Assembly (NCBI RefSeq): GCF_003570715.1
Contig: NZ_QXXQ01000001.1
Span: 310,001 to 374,000 of the forward strand
From: Gemmobacter lutimaris
Lineage (GTDB): Bacteria; Pseudomonadota; Alphaproteobacteria; Rhodobacterales; Rhodobacteraceae
DNA length: 64,000 nt
Direction: 5' to 3'
The stretch's first letter is position 1. The number at the start of each line of letters is the position of its first letter. The notes beneath the pieces were generated by a model. The model was not told the DNA's origin, made no database searches, and worked only from the letters and a program-made list of their open reading frames with translations. Made by a program: the position numbers and the translations under genes. Shown here piece by piece: positions 41,472-50,119 of this stretch.

Positions 41472-41981
41472 TCAAAGGGAAAGGGATGTCGGATCGAACT
41501 CCATGACGAGCACGGGCTTTCCCGTCTCGCCGGTGGCTTCGTGCAAGGCGCGGAAGCCGGCTCGTCGATACGCCCGCACGGCGCGTTCGTTCGACGGGTC
41601 GGGGTCGATCACCACCGCCGGATAGCGACGCCGCAGGTCAGCCGCGCGCAGGTTCAGATAGCGCGCCGCATGGCCCTGCCCCAGCATGTCGGGCTCCCCC
41701 AGAAAGGTATCCATCGCGCGGGTGCCCGTGGGGAAATCCGCATATTGTGGCATGGGCTCGTGATGGGCGGGATAATCCTGCACATAGGCGAAGGGCCTGC
41801 CCTGATAGGCCACCAGCCGCAGATCAGCGGTCGTGCCGTCGATGTCGGCGTCGATCAGCGCGATTTCAGTGTCGGGGTCGCCCCACCATGCGCGGACATG
41901 CGGCTGGGCCAGCCAGCCACGCATCCGCGCGTAATCCGTCCGCGTGAGCGGCGGAAAGCTGTAATCCGCCTCAGCCGGCAT
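41472..41981 (-). CDS. GNAT acetyltransferase (AAC(6')-like) between argD and argF
   Basis: 169 residues. Family features are a WW-containing start ([11 protein letters not shown]), [19 protein letters not shown], and the acetyl-CoA region [13 protein letters not shown] with [14 protein letters not shown]. Related proteins are annotated as aminoglycoside 6'-acetyltransferases or siderophore/lysine N-acetyltransferases; a role in resistance cannot be concluded. ATG 41981 overlaps the argD stop by 11 bases, hence translationally coupled; an earlier start at 42008 is possible. The argF start is 43 bases downstream. Confidence 0.83.
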   Translation of the reverse strand: MPAEADYSFPPLTRTDYARMRGWLAQPHVRAWWGDPDTEIALIDADIDGTTADLRLVAYQGRPFAYVQDYPAHHEPMPQYADFPTGTRAMDTFLGEPDMLGQGHAARYLNLRAADLRRRYPAVVIDPDPSNERAVRAYRRAGFRALHEATGETGKPVLVMEFDPTSLSL

Positions 41982-43152
41982 GACCAGACAGCGCGGCCGC
42001 GGCCGCATCCAGCCGCTTCAGCGCCTCGGCAATATCGGCGTCGGGGATGTTCAGCGCAGGCAGCAGCCGCACCACATTATCCGAGGCGGCAACGGTCAGC
42101 ACATGCTCGGCCATCCCCGCCTTCACCAGATCGGCGGCCGGAGCCTTGCATTTCAGCCCCAGCATCAGCCCCTGCCCGCGCACGCTTTCAAACACCTCGG
42201 GATGCGCCGCCACCAGCGCCTCCAGCCCCTGCCGGAACAGGCCCGCCTTGCGGTTGACCTCGGCGAGGAAGGCGGGGTCCGAGACGATGCGCATCACCGC
42301 ACCGCCCACCGCGCAGGCCAGCGGGTTGCCGCCATAGGTGGACCCGTGGGTGCCCGCGACCATGCCGGAGGCAGCATTCTCGGTGGCCAGCACCGCGCCC
42401 AGCGGGAAGCCGCCGCCGATGCCCTTGGCGACCATCATGATGTCGGGGGTGACGCCGGCCCATTCATGGGCGAACAGCTTGCCCGTCCGCCCCATGCCGC
42501 ATTGCACCTCGTCGAAGATCAGAAGCGCGCCAGTCTCGTCGCACAGGTCGCGCAGGCCCTTCAGGCAACTGTCGGGCAGCGTGCGGATGCCGCCCTCGCC
42601 CTGCACCGGCTCTATCAGCACCGCCGCCGTCCGGTCGGAAATCGCCGCCCGCAGCGCCTCGTGATCGCCGAAGGGCAGTTGCCGGAACCCCGGCATCAGC
42701 GGGCCGAAGCCCTTGACCATCTTTTCCGACCCCGCTGCCGCGATGGCGCCGGTGGACCGGCCATGGAAGGCGCCCTCGAAGGTCAGGATCTCGATCCGCT
42801 CCGGCTCGCCATTCTCATACCAGTATTTGCGGGCCATCTTGATCGCCAGTTCCGCCGCCTCGGTGCCGGAATTGGTGAAGAACACGGTATCGGCGAAAGT
42901 GTGCTCGACCAGTTGATCGGCCAGCGCCTCCTGCTCCGGGATGCGATAGACGTTCGACACATGCCAGAGCTTCGCCGCCTGTTCGCTGATGGTTTTCACC
43001 AGTTCTGGATGGGCATGGCCCAGCGCATTCACGGCGATCCCCGAACCCAGATCGAGGTAACGGCCCCCGTCCTCGGTGAAAAGCCAGCTTCCCTCGCCCT
43101 TCACAAAGGCAAGCGGCGCGCGGTTGTAGGTCGGCAGGACGGAGGTAATCAT
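41971..43152 (-). CDS. argD: Acetylornithine aminotransferase
   Basis: 393 residues, class III PLP aminotransferase. Motifs: [40 protein letters not shown] and [14 protein letters not shown] with the PLP lysine. The enzyme forms N-acetylornithine in arginine synthesis. First gene of argD-GNAT-argF. ATG 43152. Upstream 254 bases to the next gene hold its promoter; I see no clear operator there. Confidence 0.93.
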   Translation of the reverse strand: MITSVLPTYNRAPLAFVKGEGSWLFTEDGGRYLDLGSGIAVNALGHAHPELVKTISEQAAKLWHVSNVYRIPEQEALADQLVEHTFADTVFFTNSGTEAAELAIKMARKYWYENGEPERIEILTFEGAFHGRSTGAIAAAGSEKMVKGFGPLMPGFRQLPFGDHEALRAAISDRTAAVLIEPVQGEGGIRTLPDSCLKGLRDLCDETGALLIFDEVQCGMGRTGKLFAHEWAGVTPDIMMVAKGIGGGFPLGAVLATENAASGMVAGTHGSTYGGNPLACAVGGAVMRIVSDPAFLAEVNRKAGLFRQGLEALVAAHPEVFESVRGQGLMLGLKCKAPAADLVKAGMAEHVLTVAASDNVVRLLPALNIPDADIAEALKRLDAAAAALSGHAG

Positions 43153-43406
43153 GGATAATCCTCAGGCGGATGCGAGGCCATAGGGGTGCCAAAGGCGCAT
43201 GCCCATGTCAACGCAAGGGTGTCATGACGGAGAGCTCGGGAACGGTTTTTCCGGCGGGATCGGGCCGGAAGCGGAACGTGCGGAAGAGACGTCAGACGCG
43301 GGTGCGTCGGCGTCGGGGCAGCTGGAAGGGGCGAATCCGGGCGTTCATGCGACCTGCGATAGCGCAGGGCGGCTGGTCTGGCAAGCGTCAATCGCTGGCG
43401 TGTGGG

Positions 43407-43646
43407 TCACGCCTTCCGCGTCTCGATCCGGTAGCTGCCTTCCGGCAGGTCCAGCGCAGCGGCGAGGTCGCGCAATTGCACCATGGAGAGGGTGATGACC
43501 ATGGGTTCCTGCGTGATCGGATGCACCTGTTCCAGCGTGATGCAATCGTCGAAAGCCGAGATGGTGATGTCTTCCTGCAATCCCTCATGCCCCTCGTCGA
43601 TGAGGGTGATGACGGTCGCGTCGAATTCGTGCTCGATGGTGAACAT
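43407..43646 (-). CDS. 79-residue conserved hypothetical protein
   Basis: A short acidic protein, MFTIEHEFDATVITLIDEGH to EGSYRIETRKA, with alternating hydrophobic strands (ATVITLID, DCITLEQVH, PMVITLSMVQL) that suggest a small beta-rich fold. No Cys, no membrane helix. ATG 43646 lies alone between argD and a protease gene, with no operon partner. I do not recognise a function; length, regular codon use and beta pattern favour a real gene. Confidence 0.62.
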   Translation of the reverse strand: MFTIEHEFDATVITLIDEGHEGLQEDITISAFDDCITLEQVHPITQEPMVITLSMVQLRDLAAALDLPEGSYRIETRKA

Positions 43647-43792
43647 GGCATCAGGTTAGCAGGCCGGGCACGGTGCGCAACGGGAAAACGCGGGCCGACA
43701 AAATGCCGTGACATCGGGGGCGACACAGCCGCGGGGCCTTTCCGCCGCCGGGCGTTTTGTTAATCTGCGCAAAACGGCAGACAGGCACGGCA

Positions 43793-44572
43793 ATGGCAGC
43801 ACGATCTTTCAGGGCAGGATTTCCGGTGCGGGGGCGGGCCATGGCTCTGCTTGCCGCGGCGCTTGCGCTTGCGGGATGTGTGACAACCGGTCAGCCGGTG
43901 CCCGCACCTGCCCCTTTGCCGGCAACCACCGCCGCCCAGACCTTCGGCGACCGCCTTGCACCGCAGGAAGCTGCGCGCAATTTCGTCTCGGTGGTCGAAA
44001 AGGTGGAACCCGTGGCCGAACGCTTCTGCCGCCAGCATCAGGTGGCCGGTCAAAGCTGCGACCTGCAAATCGTTGTGGACCGGCGCCGCGACCTGCCGCC
44101 CAATGCCTTCCAGACCGTTGACGAGAAGGGCCGCCCGGTGGTGGGCTTCACGCTCGCGCTGATCGCCGATGCGCGAAATGCCGACGAGATTGCCTTCGTG
44201 CTGGGGCATGAGGCGTCGCATCACATCCTTGGCCATATCGGGCGCAAGCAGCAGGGCGCCGAGGCGGGTGCGGTTCTGGGAACCATGCTCGGGCAGGCCA
44301 CCGGCGCCGATGCCGCGACGATGAAGCAATGGCAGAGTTTCGGCGCCAGCATCGGGGCGCGCCGCTATTCAAAGGAATATGAGCTGGAGGCCGATGCGCT
44401 GGGGGCCCGGATTGCCTGGTATGCGGGGTATGATCCGGTGCGCGGCGCGGGCTTCTTCAGCCGGTTACCCGATCCGGGCGACCAGTTCCTCGGCTCGCAC
44501 CCGCCAAACGCGCAGCGCCTGCAACAGGTGGCAACGGTGGTTGCCGGGCTGGAACGGCAGGCAGGGTATTGA
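43793..44572 (+). CDS. M48-family metalloprotease, predicted lipoprotein
   Basis: 259 residues. A type II signal peptide (MALLAAALALAGC) puts a lipidated Cys at 29, so the protein sits in the inner or outer membrane facing the periplasm. The protease core has HEASH (His139, Glu140, His143) and a third ligand Glu in KEYELEADALG, as in M48 zinc peptidases. Similar proteins act in envelope quality control (BepA/LoiP-like), without the TPR part of BepA. ATG 43793; the open frame extends 12 codons further upstream. Confidence 0.88.
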   Translation: MAARSFRAGFPVRGRAMALLAAALALAGCVTTGQPVPAPAPLPATTAAQTFGDRLAPQEAARNFVSVVEKVEPVAERFCRQHQVAGQSCDLQIVVDRRRDLPPNAFQTVDEKGRPVVGFTLALIADARNADEIAFVLGHEASHHILGHIGRKQQGAEAGAVLGTMLGQATGADAATMKQWQSFGASIGARRYSKEYELEADALGARIAWYAGYDPVRGAGFFSRLPDPGDQFLGSHPPNAQRLQQVATVVAGLERQAGY

Positions 44573-44685
44573 GAAGGTCAGGCCAGATCCGCGCAGGGGG
44601 AAACCTTCACTTCGCGTCCCGCTGAGCGGCAGCCCTTGACCTGCCGCGCGCAAGGCCGCAGCCTGCCCGAAAACGGGAGACAGGC

Positions 44686-45954
44686 GTGATCAGCAAGGCG
44701 CGATGGATCTGGCGGCAGCTCAGCCGCAAGCTGTGGGTGACTTCGGTGGTCTATGCGCTGGCGGCGCTGGCCACGGCAGGCGCGGCTTCGTGGATCGGGC
44801 CCATGCTGCCCGAGGGGATCGTTTACGGCATCGGCACCGACGCGGTGGAGGCGGTGCTGACCATCATCGCCTCGTCCATGCTGACGGTCACCACCTTCGC
44901 CTTCGGCACCATGCTGGGCGCCTTCAACGCCGCCGCCACCAATATCACCCCGCGCGCCACCAACCTTCTGCAACATGACAGGACCACACAAAAGGTGCTG
45001 TCCACCTTTCTGGGCAGCTTCATCTTTTCACTGGTCTCGGTGATCGGTCTGAAAGCGGGGGCCTATGGGCCGAACGGCAAATTCGTCCTGTTCGTCGTCA
45101 CGCTGGCGCTGGTGGCGCTGATCGTCATCGGCATGCTGCGCTGGATCGCGCATCTGACGGCCTATGGCCGCCGGGATGATACCCATGACCGCGTGGAACA
45201 GGCCGTAGCCGGGGCCTTGCGGGCCCGGACGGACGAGCCGTGGCTGGGCGCACATCCGATGACCGGCCCGGCACCCTTCGATGCCCGCGCCGTCATGGCC
45301 GACCGGATCGGCTATGTCCGCCATGTTGACCTTGCGGCGCTACAGGCGGTGGCCGAGGCGGCGGGATGCGCCATCTGGGTTGCGGCCCTGCCCGGCAGCT
45401 TTGTCCATCCCGGTGCGCCGCTGTTGTGGATCGGCACCCCGGCGAGCGAGGCCGAGGGCGCCACCTGCCTTGATGCCTTTGACATCGGCGCCACGCGCTC
45501 TTTCGACCAGGACCCGCGCTTCGGCCTGTCGGTGCTGACCGAAATTGCCGAGCGTGCCCTGTCGCCCGCCGTCAATGACCCCGGATCGGCCATCGACATT
45601 CTGGGCCGCGCGGTGCGGCTTCTGGCGATCTGCACCGAAACCCGCAGCCCCGAGGTGCGCTACAACCGGCTCTGGGTGCCGCCGCTGACCGTGGCCGAGA
45701 TGATGGAGGATGTGTTTCCGCCCATCGCGCGCGACGGGGCGAGCATCTTCGCCGTGCAGATCCGGCTGCAAAAGGCACTGCTGGCGCTGTGCGAGATCGA
45801 CGCCGCCCTGTTTGGCCGGGCCGCTTCGGAACAGGCCCGCGCGGCGTTGACACGGGCCGAGCCGCAGATGCTTCCCGATGAACTCGCGCGTTTGCGCGAC
45901 GTTGCGGGCCGGATCGAGGCGCTGTCGGGCAATCGCCGCCCGCCGGGAATCTGA
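44686..45954 (+). CDS. DUF2254 membrane protein
   Basis: 422 residues with four N-terminal membrane segments (about 17-36, 55-80, 105-125 and 130-150) and a soluble C-terminal half. DUF2254 marks include VTTFAFGTMLGAFNAAATNITPRAT, near the second helix, and ERALSPAVNDPGSAIDIL. The family's function is unknown. GTG 44686 is chosen since GGGAGA lies 8 bases upstream. Stands alone, 113 bases after the M48 gene. Confidence 0.85.
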   Translation: MISKARWIWRQLSRKLWVTSVVYALAALATAGAASWIGPMLPEGIVYGIGTDAVEAVLTIIASSMLTVTTFAFGTMLGAFNAAATNITPRATNLLQHDRTTQKVLSTFLGSFIFSLVSVIGLKAGAYGPNGKFVLFVVTLALVALIVIGMLRWIAHLTAYGRRDDTHDRVEQAVAGALRARTDEPWLGAHPMTGPAPFDARAVMADRIGYVRHVDLAALQAVAEAAGCAIWVAALPGSFVHPGAPLLWIGTPASEAEGATCLDAFDIGATRSFDQDPRFGLSVLTEIAERALSPAVNDPGSAIDILGRAVRLLAICTETRSPEVRYNRLWVPPLTVAEMMEDVFPPIARDGASIFAVQIRLQKALLALCEIDAALFGRAASEQARAALTRAEPQMLPDELARLRDVAGRIEALSGNRRPPGI

Positions 45955-46040
45955 CACGATCCCCCGCGCCTTGACCTGCATCAAGGCGCGTCTGCCCGTC
46001 CCGCGCGACCCTTCCGTCAGGATTGCAGGGGAGACGGGCA

Positions 46041-46292
46041 ATGCTGGGATATGTCGAGGCGCCGCGCGCATGGTGGTTGACACACGGCATGGCACGCGCG
46101 GTCGGGGTGGACCTGCCGCGCGCGGTGACCGAGGGCTGGCTGAAACGCAGCGAACTGGCGCAGATCGTCACGCGCTGTCAGGGCTGCGGCTGTTCGGCCG
46201 ATTGCACGGGCTGGCTGGCCGATCCGACGCATGCCGCCGCCCTGCCCGGCTATTGCCGGAACAAGGCGGCCATCGAATCCCTCGCGCCCTGA
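46041..46292 (+). CDS. Small cysteine-rich DUF6455-type protein
   Basis: 83 residues with Cys46, Cys49, Cys51 and Cys55 (RCQGCGCSADC) and Cys72 near the C-terminus, a pattern that could bind a metal or an Fe-S cluster. The N-terminus is Trp-rich (APRAWWLTHGMARAVG). The family is common in Rhodobacterales and has no known function. ATG 46041 with GGGGAG upstream. The short spacing and its own SD indicate a translated gene. Confidence 0.72.
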   Translation: MLGYVEAPRAWWLTHGMARAVGVDLPRAVTEGWLKRSELAQIVTRCQGCGCSADCTGWLADPTHAAALPGYCRNKAAIESLAP

Positions 46293-46344
46293 GTGCTGGC
46301 CCTTTCCGGCGCCCGCCGCTAACCTGCCCCAAAGCGGAGGCAGG

Positions 46345-46716
46345 ATGCGTCAGATTGAAAATGTGGTTTCGGATCGGGGGTCGAAATATGCCGTCTCCGG
46401 CGGCAAGGTCACGGACCGCAAGGGCTGTGACGCTTTCATCTCCGATCTGAAGCGGGTGAAGAAATACGCCAAGGCCACGCATAATTCCTGGGCCTGCATC
46501 CTGTCGGACGGCGGCCCGCTGAAGAACGACGATGGCGAAAGCGGCGCGGGGGCGGTGATCCTGCGCATGCTGGAACGGGCCGAGCTGACGGATACCATTG
46601 TTGTCGTCACCCGCTGGTATGGCGGTGTCCACCTTGGCGGCGACCGTTTCGCCCATGTCGTGACCTGCGTGCGCGCCTTTCTGGCCGGGGAAACCGCATC
46701 TCCACCCAAAGGTTGA
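46345..46716 (+). CDS. YigZ/IMPACT-family protein, N-terminal domain only
   Basis: 123 residues matching the N-terminal UPF0029/IMPACT domain (YAVSGGKVTDRKGCDAFISD, ATHNSWACIL, DDGESGAGAVILRMLE, DTIVVVTRWYGGVHLGGDRF). YigZ proteins are usually about 200 residues with a second DUF1949 domain, which is missing here; the reading frame simply stops after the first domain. ATG 46345 with GGAGG upstream. Function unknown in bacteria; the eukaryotic relative modulates translation control. Confidence 0.84.
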   Translation: MRQIENVVSDRGSKYAVSGGKVTDRKGCDAFISDLKRVKKYAKATHNSWACILSDGGPLKNDDGESGAGAVILRMLERAELTDTIVVVTRWYGGVHLGGDRFAHVVTCVRAFLAGETASPPKG

Positions 46717-46792
46717 CGGTTCCAGCGTGGACAGCTTCGGGTTTTTTGCGATATGCGGCTGCATTCGACCTAACGTCAGTCGGGGAACAGGC

Positions 46793-47155
46793 ATGATCGG
46801 ACGGCTGCTGGCGGAACTCGCGCGGCTCAGGAATACCGCAACCTGGTCATGGGAGGGCTGGGCCGCCTCATGGCGCAACGAGAAATCGCTGCGGCAATGG
46901 TTCGCCGTCAACATCGCCTCGGCCGCGCTGGCCTTCACGCTGGACCTGACGCCGGGCGAACGCGGGCTGATCCTCGCGCTTGGTGTGCTGCTGCTGGCGG
47001 CAGAGTTGATGAACACGGCGGTGGAGGAGGTGGTAGATTATATCTCCACCGACCATGACCCCCGCGCCAAACGCGCCAAGGATGCCGCCTCGGCCGCTGT
47101 CGCGGTGACCGCCATCGCGGGCGGTCTGGCCTGGCTGATGATCCTGCTGGGGTAA
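46793..47155 (+). CDS. dgkA: Diacylglycerol kinase DgkA
   Basis: 120 residues, the small integral membrane kinase. Residues about 10-35 are the cytoplasmic amphipathic helix (NTATWSWEGWAASWRNEKSLRQW), then three membrane helices. The signature ELMNTAVEEVVDYIS holds the catalytic glutamates. It phosphorylates diacylglycerol from lipid turnover. ATG 46793; the SD is weak. Separate from neighbours. Confidence 0.92.
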   Translation: MIGRLLAELARLRNTATWSWEGWAASWRNEKSLRQWFAVNIASAALAFTLDLTPGERGLILALGVLLLAAELMNTAVEEVVDYISTDHDPRAKRAKDAASAAVAVTAIAGGLAWLMILLG

Positions 47156-47160
47156 GCGGA

Positions 47161-47403
47161 TCAGAGCGTCTTGTGCGTGCCGTCGCAGAACGGCGCCTTG
47201 GCCGAATGCTTGCAGCCGCACAGAAAGGCGGGCTTTGTCGCCTCGGCGGTGAATTTTACCGGGGTAAAGCCGGTTTCCTTGTGGCTGCCATCGCAGAAGG
47301 GCTGTTTCTGCGACCGCCCGCAGGCGCACCAGAAATAGGTTTTCCCTTCGGTCAGTTCGACCCTGTAAGGCGCTTTCTGCGGGCATTCCGGGCTGTCGGT
47401 CAT
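47161..47403 (-). CDS. CDGSH iron-sulfur protein with two CDGSH motifs
   Basis: 80 residues. Two clusters of the 3Cys-1His type: Cys26, Cys28, Cys37, His41 and Cys62, Cys64, Cys73, His77 (CDGSH and CDGTH). Each should bind a redox-active 2Fe-2S centre; function in bacteria is unclear. ATG 47403. Convergent with dgkA, 6 bases apart. Confidence 0.88.
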   Translation of the reverse strand: MTDSPECPQKAPYRVELTEGKTYFWCACGRSQKQPFCDGSHKETGFTPVKFTAEATKPAFLCGCKHSAKAPFCDGTHKTL

Positions 47404-47528
47404 CAGGCTCTCCGCTGGCGGTTGGCTGCGGGAATGCTAGCGCGCGCGCCCCGAACCGCCAAGCGGGCATTTCCGACCTGACGGAACCGGCAGGGTGTGG
47501 CATCCTGCGGGGAAAGACGGAGGTTCCC

Positions 47529-47813
47529 ATGCGTGCCCTATCCTTGCTTGTCGCCCTGCTGCCGCTGGCGGCCTGTGGGCAGCCTGCCCCGCCCGGCCCA
47601 ACCAGCCTGCCGCTGATGGGTGGCTACCGCGACCCGGCCGATCCCTGCCGCCGGGTGGGTGAGGATGCCTTTACCAACCAGTTCCTCGACGATGCCGCCG
47701 ATCTGGTCGCCTGCCCCGCCGGGATGGAAAACATGGGCGTCTTCGTCACCGAAACCGGCGCCCGCCGCCTGACAGACGCGGCAGGATACACGCTGTTCAG
47801 CGTGCCCCGGTGA
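47529..47813 (+). CDS. Small predicted lipoprotein (I78-inhibitor-like)
   Basis: 94 residues. A lipoprotein signal MRALSLLVALLPLAAC gives lipidation at Cys16. The remainder contains DPADPCRRVGEDAF and TNQFLDDAADLVACPAG, which loosely resemble peptidase inhibitor I78 family proteins; that likeness is weak. Two further Cys could form a disulfide in the periplasm. ATG 47529 with GGAGG upstream. Confidence 0.72.
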   Translation: MRALSLLVALLPLAACGQPAPPGPTSLPLMGGYRDPADPCRRVGEDAFTNQFLDDAADLVACPAGMENMGVFVTETGARRLTDAAGYTLFSVPR

Positions 47814-47819
47814 TGAGGG

Positions 47820-48611
47820 TCAGCGAATTTTCCAATTCCTGCAGGCAAACGAAGCGCAGCCGCGCTCACGTATTTTGCTCATCATTTTTCTGAACGTCGG
47901 GTCGTTCTGCAAAAGCCAGCCATCAAGGTTTAACCAATCAAGCCTTTCAATCAAGCACGCACCGACTGAATCACGGTCAACCGTGACTGAAGTTCCTCTT
48001 GCGTATCCAAATAAAGCCATACTCAAGCAAATCAGCGCCTGCCAATCTACAACTGCAGAAATCCTAATGAACTTAATACCTTCTCCGATCTCCGGGTGGT
48101 TAATCGGGATGGCTCCGCTGCCCGCTTCTATATGACAAGACATATCTCGAGAAATCAAAATTTGATACACAAGAATTACTTCAGAGATTGCATCTTGAAT
48201 GTTTAAATCTGAAAACTCAATACACTCCCTTAATATCTGGATGCTATTCCCCGAAAGCGATGGCGGCCGGTTAGAAATATCACATGTGAGCGTGAACTTG
48301 GTCCTCGCCTCACACACATCTATTAACTCTGAGAGAGCAAGTGGGAGTGACGCTCTTGAAGCTGCCAGCTTTCTATTCCGTGCATCTTCCGCAATACGGC
48401 GTGTATTCTCGATTGTTGCCAAAACACCCGCCATGGCAAATGACGCGGCAAGTATGCTGACGAAGGCAGTGGCAAGATAGGTCCAGTTCTTTATTGCCTG
48501 ATCCGCTACGGCAGAATCAATCACCCAGCACAGTGTGAATGTGGAGATTGCGCCACAGCAAAACCCGAGCGGAAAGTTTCTTAGAAACTTCACCAGCTTG
48601 GACAATTTCAC
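47820..48611 (-). CDS. AT-rich orphan: two-helix membrane protein of unknown function
   Basis: 263 residues. Two N-terminal membrane helices (about 10-32 and 42-66) precede a positively charged linker ([21 protein letters not shown]) and a soluble domain. The gene is much AT-richer than everything around it and uses codons rare in its neighbours (AAT, ATA, TTT), a sign of transfer. I place the start at GTG 48611, overlapping the rimO stop (GTGTGA); an upstream start at 48626 is possible. Such membrane proteins with a helix pair and an LPLALSEL segment occur near mobile elements. No domain recognised. Confidence 0.66.
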   Translation of the reverse strand: MKLSKLVKFLRNFPLGFCCGAISTFTLCWVIDSAVADQAIKNWTYLATAFVSILAASFAMAGVLATIENTRRIAEDARNRKLAASRASLPLALSELIDVCEARTKFTLTCDISNRPPSLSGNSIQILRECIEFSDLNIQDAISEVILVYQILISRDMSCHIEAGSGAIPINHPEIGEGIKFIRISAVVDWQALICLSMALFGYARGTSVTVDRDSVGACLIERLDWLNLDGWLLQNDPTFRKMMSKIRERGCASFACRNWKIR

Positions 48612-49987
48612 ACCACCCGTCCCCACAGATCATATTCGCTGGCTTCCTCGACCTCGACCGTCACCATGTCGCCGGGCGACAGGGTTTCGAAATTCTCGTC
48701 GATGAACAGGTTGCCGTCGATTTCCGGCGCGTCGGCCTTGGTGCGGCAGGTGGCGCCCTCTTCGTCCACCTCGTCCACCAGAACCTGCATCACCTGCCCC
48801 ACCTTGGCGGCGAGCTTGGCTTCGGAAATCGCCTGCGCCTTTTCCATGAAGCGTTCCCAGCGGTCCTGCTTCACCTCGGCCGGCACATGGTCGGGCAGAT
48901 CGTTCGAGCGCGCCCCGGCGACGTTTTCATACTGGAAGCAGCCCACGCGATCCAGTTGCGCCTCATCTAGCCAGTCCAGCAGGGTCTGGAATTCCGCCTC
49001 CGTTTCACCGGGATAGCCCACGATGAAAGTCGAGCGCAGCGTGATGTCCGGGCAGGCCGCGCGCCAGGCGGCAATCTCGTCCAGCGTCTTTGCCGCCGCC
49101 GCAGGGCGGGCCATGCGTTTCAGCGTCTCCGGGTGGGCATGCTGGAACGGGATGTCGAGGTAAGGCAACACCAGCCCCTCGGCCATCAACGGGATCAGGT
49201 CGCGCACATGCGGATAAGGATAGACGTAATGCAGCCGCACCCAGGCGCCCAGCTTGCCCATCTCGCGCGCCAGATCGGTGATATGCGCCCGCACCTCGCC
49301 GCCCTTCCAGGGCGACAGGTCATGCTTGCGGTCCACCCCATAGGCCGAGGTATCCTGCGAGATGACCAGCAGTTCCTTCACCCCGGCCTCGACCAGCTTC
49401 TCCGCCTCGCGCAGCACGGCATGGGCCGGGCGGCTGACCAGACGGCCGCGCATGTCGGGGATGATGCAGAACCTGCACTTGTGATTGCAGCCTTCCGAGA
49501 TCTTCAGATAGCTGTAATGGCGCGGCGTCAGCTTCACCCCGCTGGCGGGCAGCAGATCGACGAACGGATCGGGCTGCGGTGGCACCGCCTTGTGCACCGC
49601 ATCCAGCACGGCCTCATACTGATGCGGGCCGGTGACGGCCAGAACCTTGGGATGCGCGCCGGTGATGTATTCGGGTTCCGCCCCCAGACAGCCGGTGACC
49701 AGCACGCGGCCATTCTCGCGCAGCGCCTCGCCGATGGCATCAAGGCTTTCGGCCTTGGCACTGTCCAGAAAACCGCAGGTGTTCACGATCACCGCATCGG
49801 CGCCCTTGTAGTCAGGGCTGATCGCATAACCCTCGGCGCGCAGGCGCGTCAGGATACGTTCACTGTCGACCAGCGCCTTGGGGCAGCCAAGCGAGACCAT
49901 GCCGATGGTCGGCTGGCCGGGGCGTGCCACGTCGGGGATCATGGCACGGGCGAGATCGGGGCGGAGGTTCGGCGGGTTCTGCGACAT
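48608..49987 (-). CDS. rimO: Ribosomal protein S12 methylthiotransferase RimO
   Basis: 459 residues: N-terminal UPF0004 domain with auxiliary-cluster cysteines (Cys35, Cys71, Cys100), radical SAM domain with CNHKCRFC (Cys167, Cys171, Cys174), and a C-terminal TRAM domain. It adds a methylthio group to Asp88 of ribosomal protein S12. ATG 49987 chosen; two other ATG/GTG starts upstream lack better SD. Its 3' end abuts an AT-rich foreign-looking gene. Confidence 0.94.
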   Translation of the reverse strand: MSQNPPNLRPDLARAMIPDVARPGQPTIGMVSLGCPKALVDSERILTRLRAEGYAISPDYKGADAVIVNTCGFLDSAKAESLDAIGEALRENGRVLVTGCLGAEPEYITGAHPKVLAVTGPHQYEAVLDAVHKAVPPQPDPFVDLLPASGVKLTPRHYSYLKISEGCNHKCRFCIIPDMRGRLVSRPAHAVLREAEKLVEAGVKELLVISQDTSAYGVDRKHDLSPWKGGEVRAHITDLAREMGKLGAWVRLHYVYPYPHVRDLIPLMAEGLVLPYLDIPFQHAHPETLKRMARPAAAAKTLDEIAAWRAACPDITLRSTFIVGYPGETEAEFQTLLDWLDEAQLDRVGCFQYENVAGARSNDLPDHVPAEVKQDRWERFMEKAQAISEAKLAAKVGQVMQVLVDEVDEEGATCRTKADAPEIDGNLFIDENFETLSPGDMVTVEVEEASEYDLWGRVV

Positions 49988-50119
49988 TGGCCCCATATAG
50001 CGGTGAAGCGGGCCGCCGCAAAGGGGCCACGCGCAGCGCCCCGCCGACCGCGCCTGCACGGGATTGTTGCCCGCCGCCCCCGGCGTTAGGCTGTGGGCCA
50101 GACTGTTACGGAGGGCCGG

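Noticed and set aside
43170-43763. 197-residue plus-strand frame between argD and the protease gene
   Set aside because: It covers the minus-strand 79-residue gene, has low-complexity Arg/Gly content and no motif.
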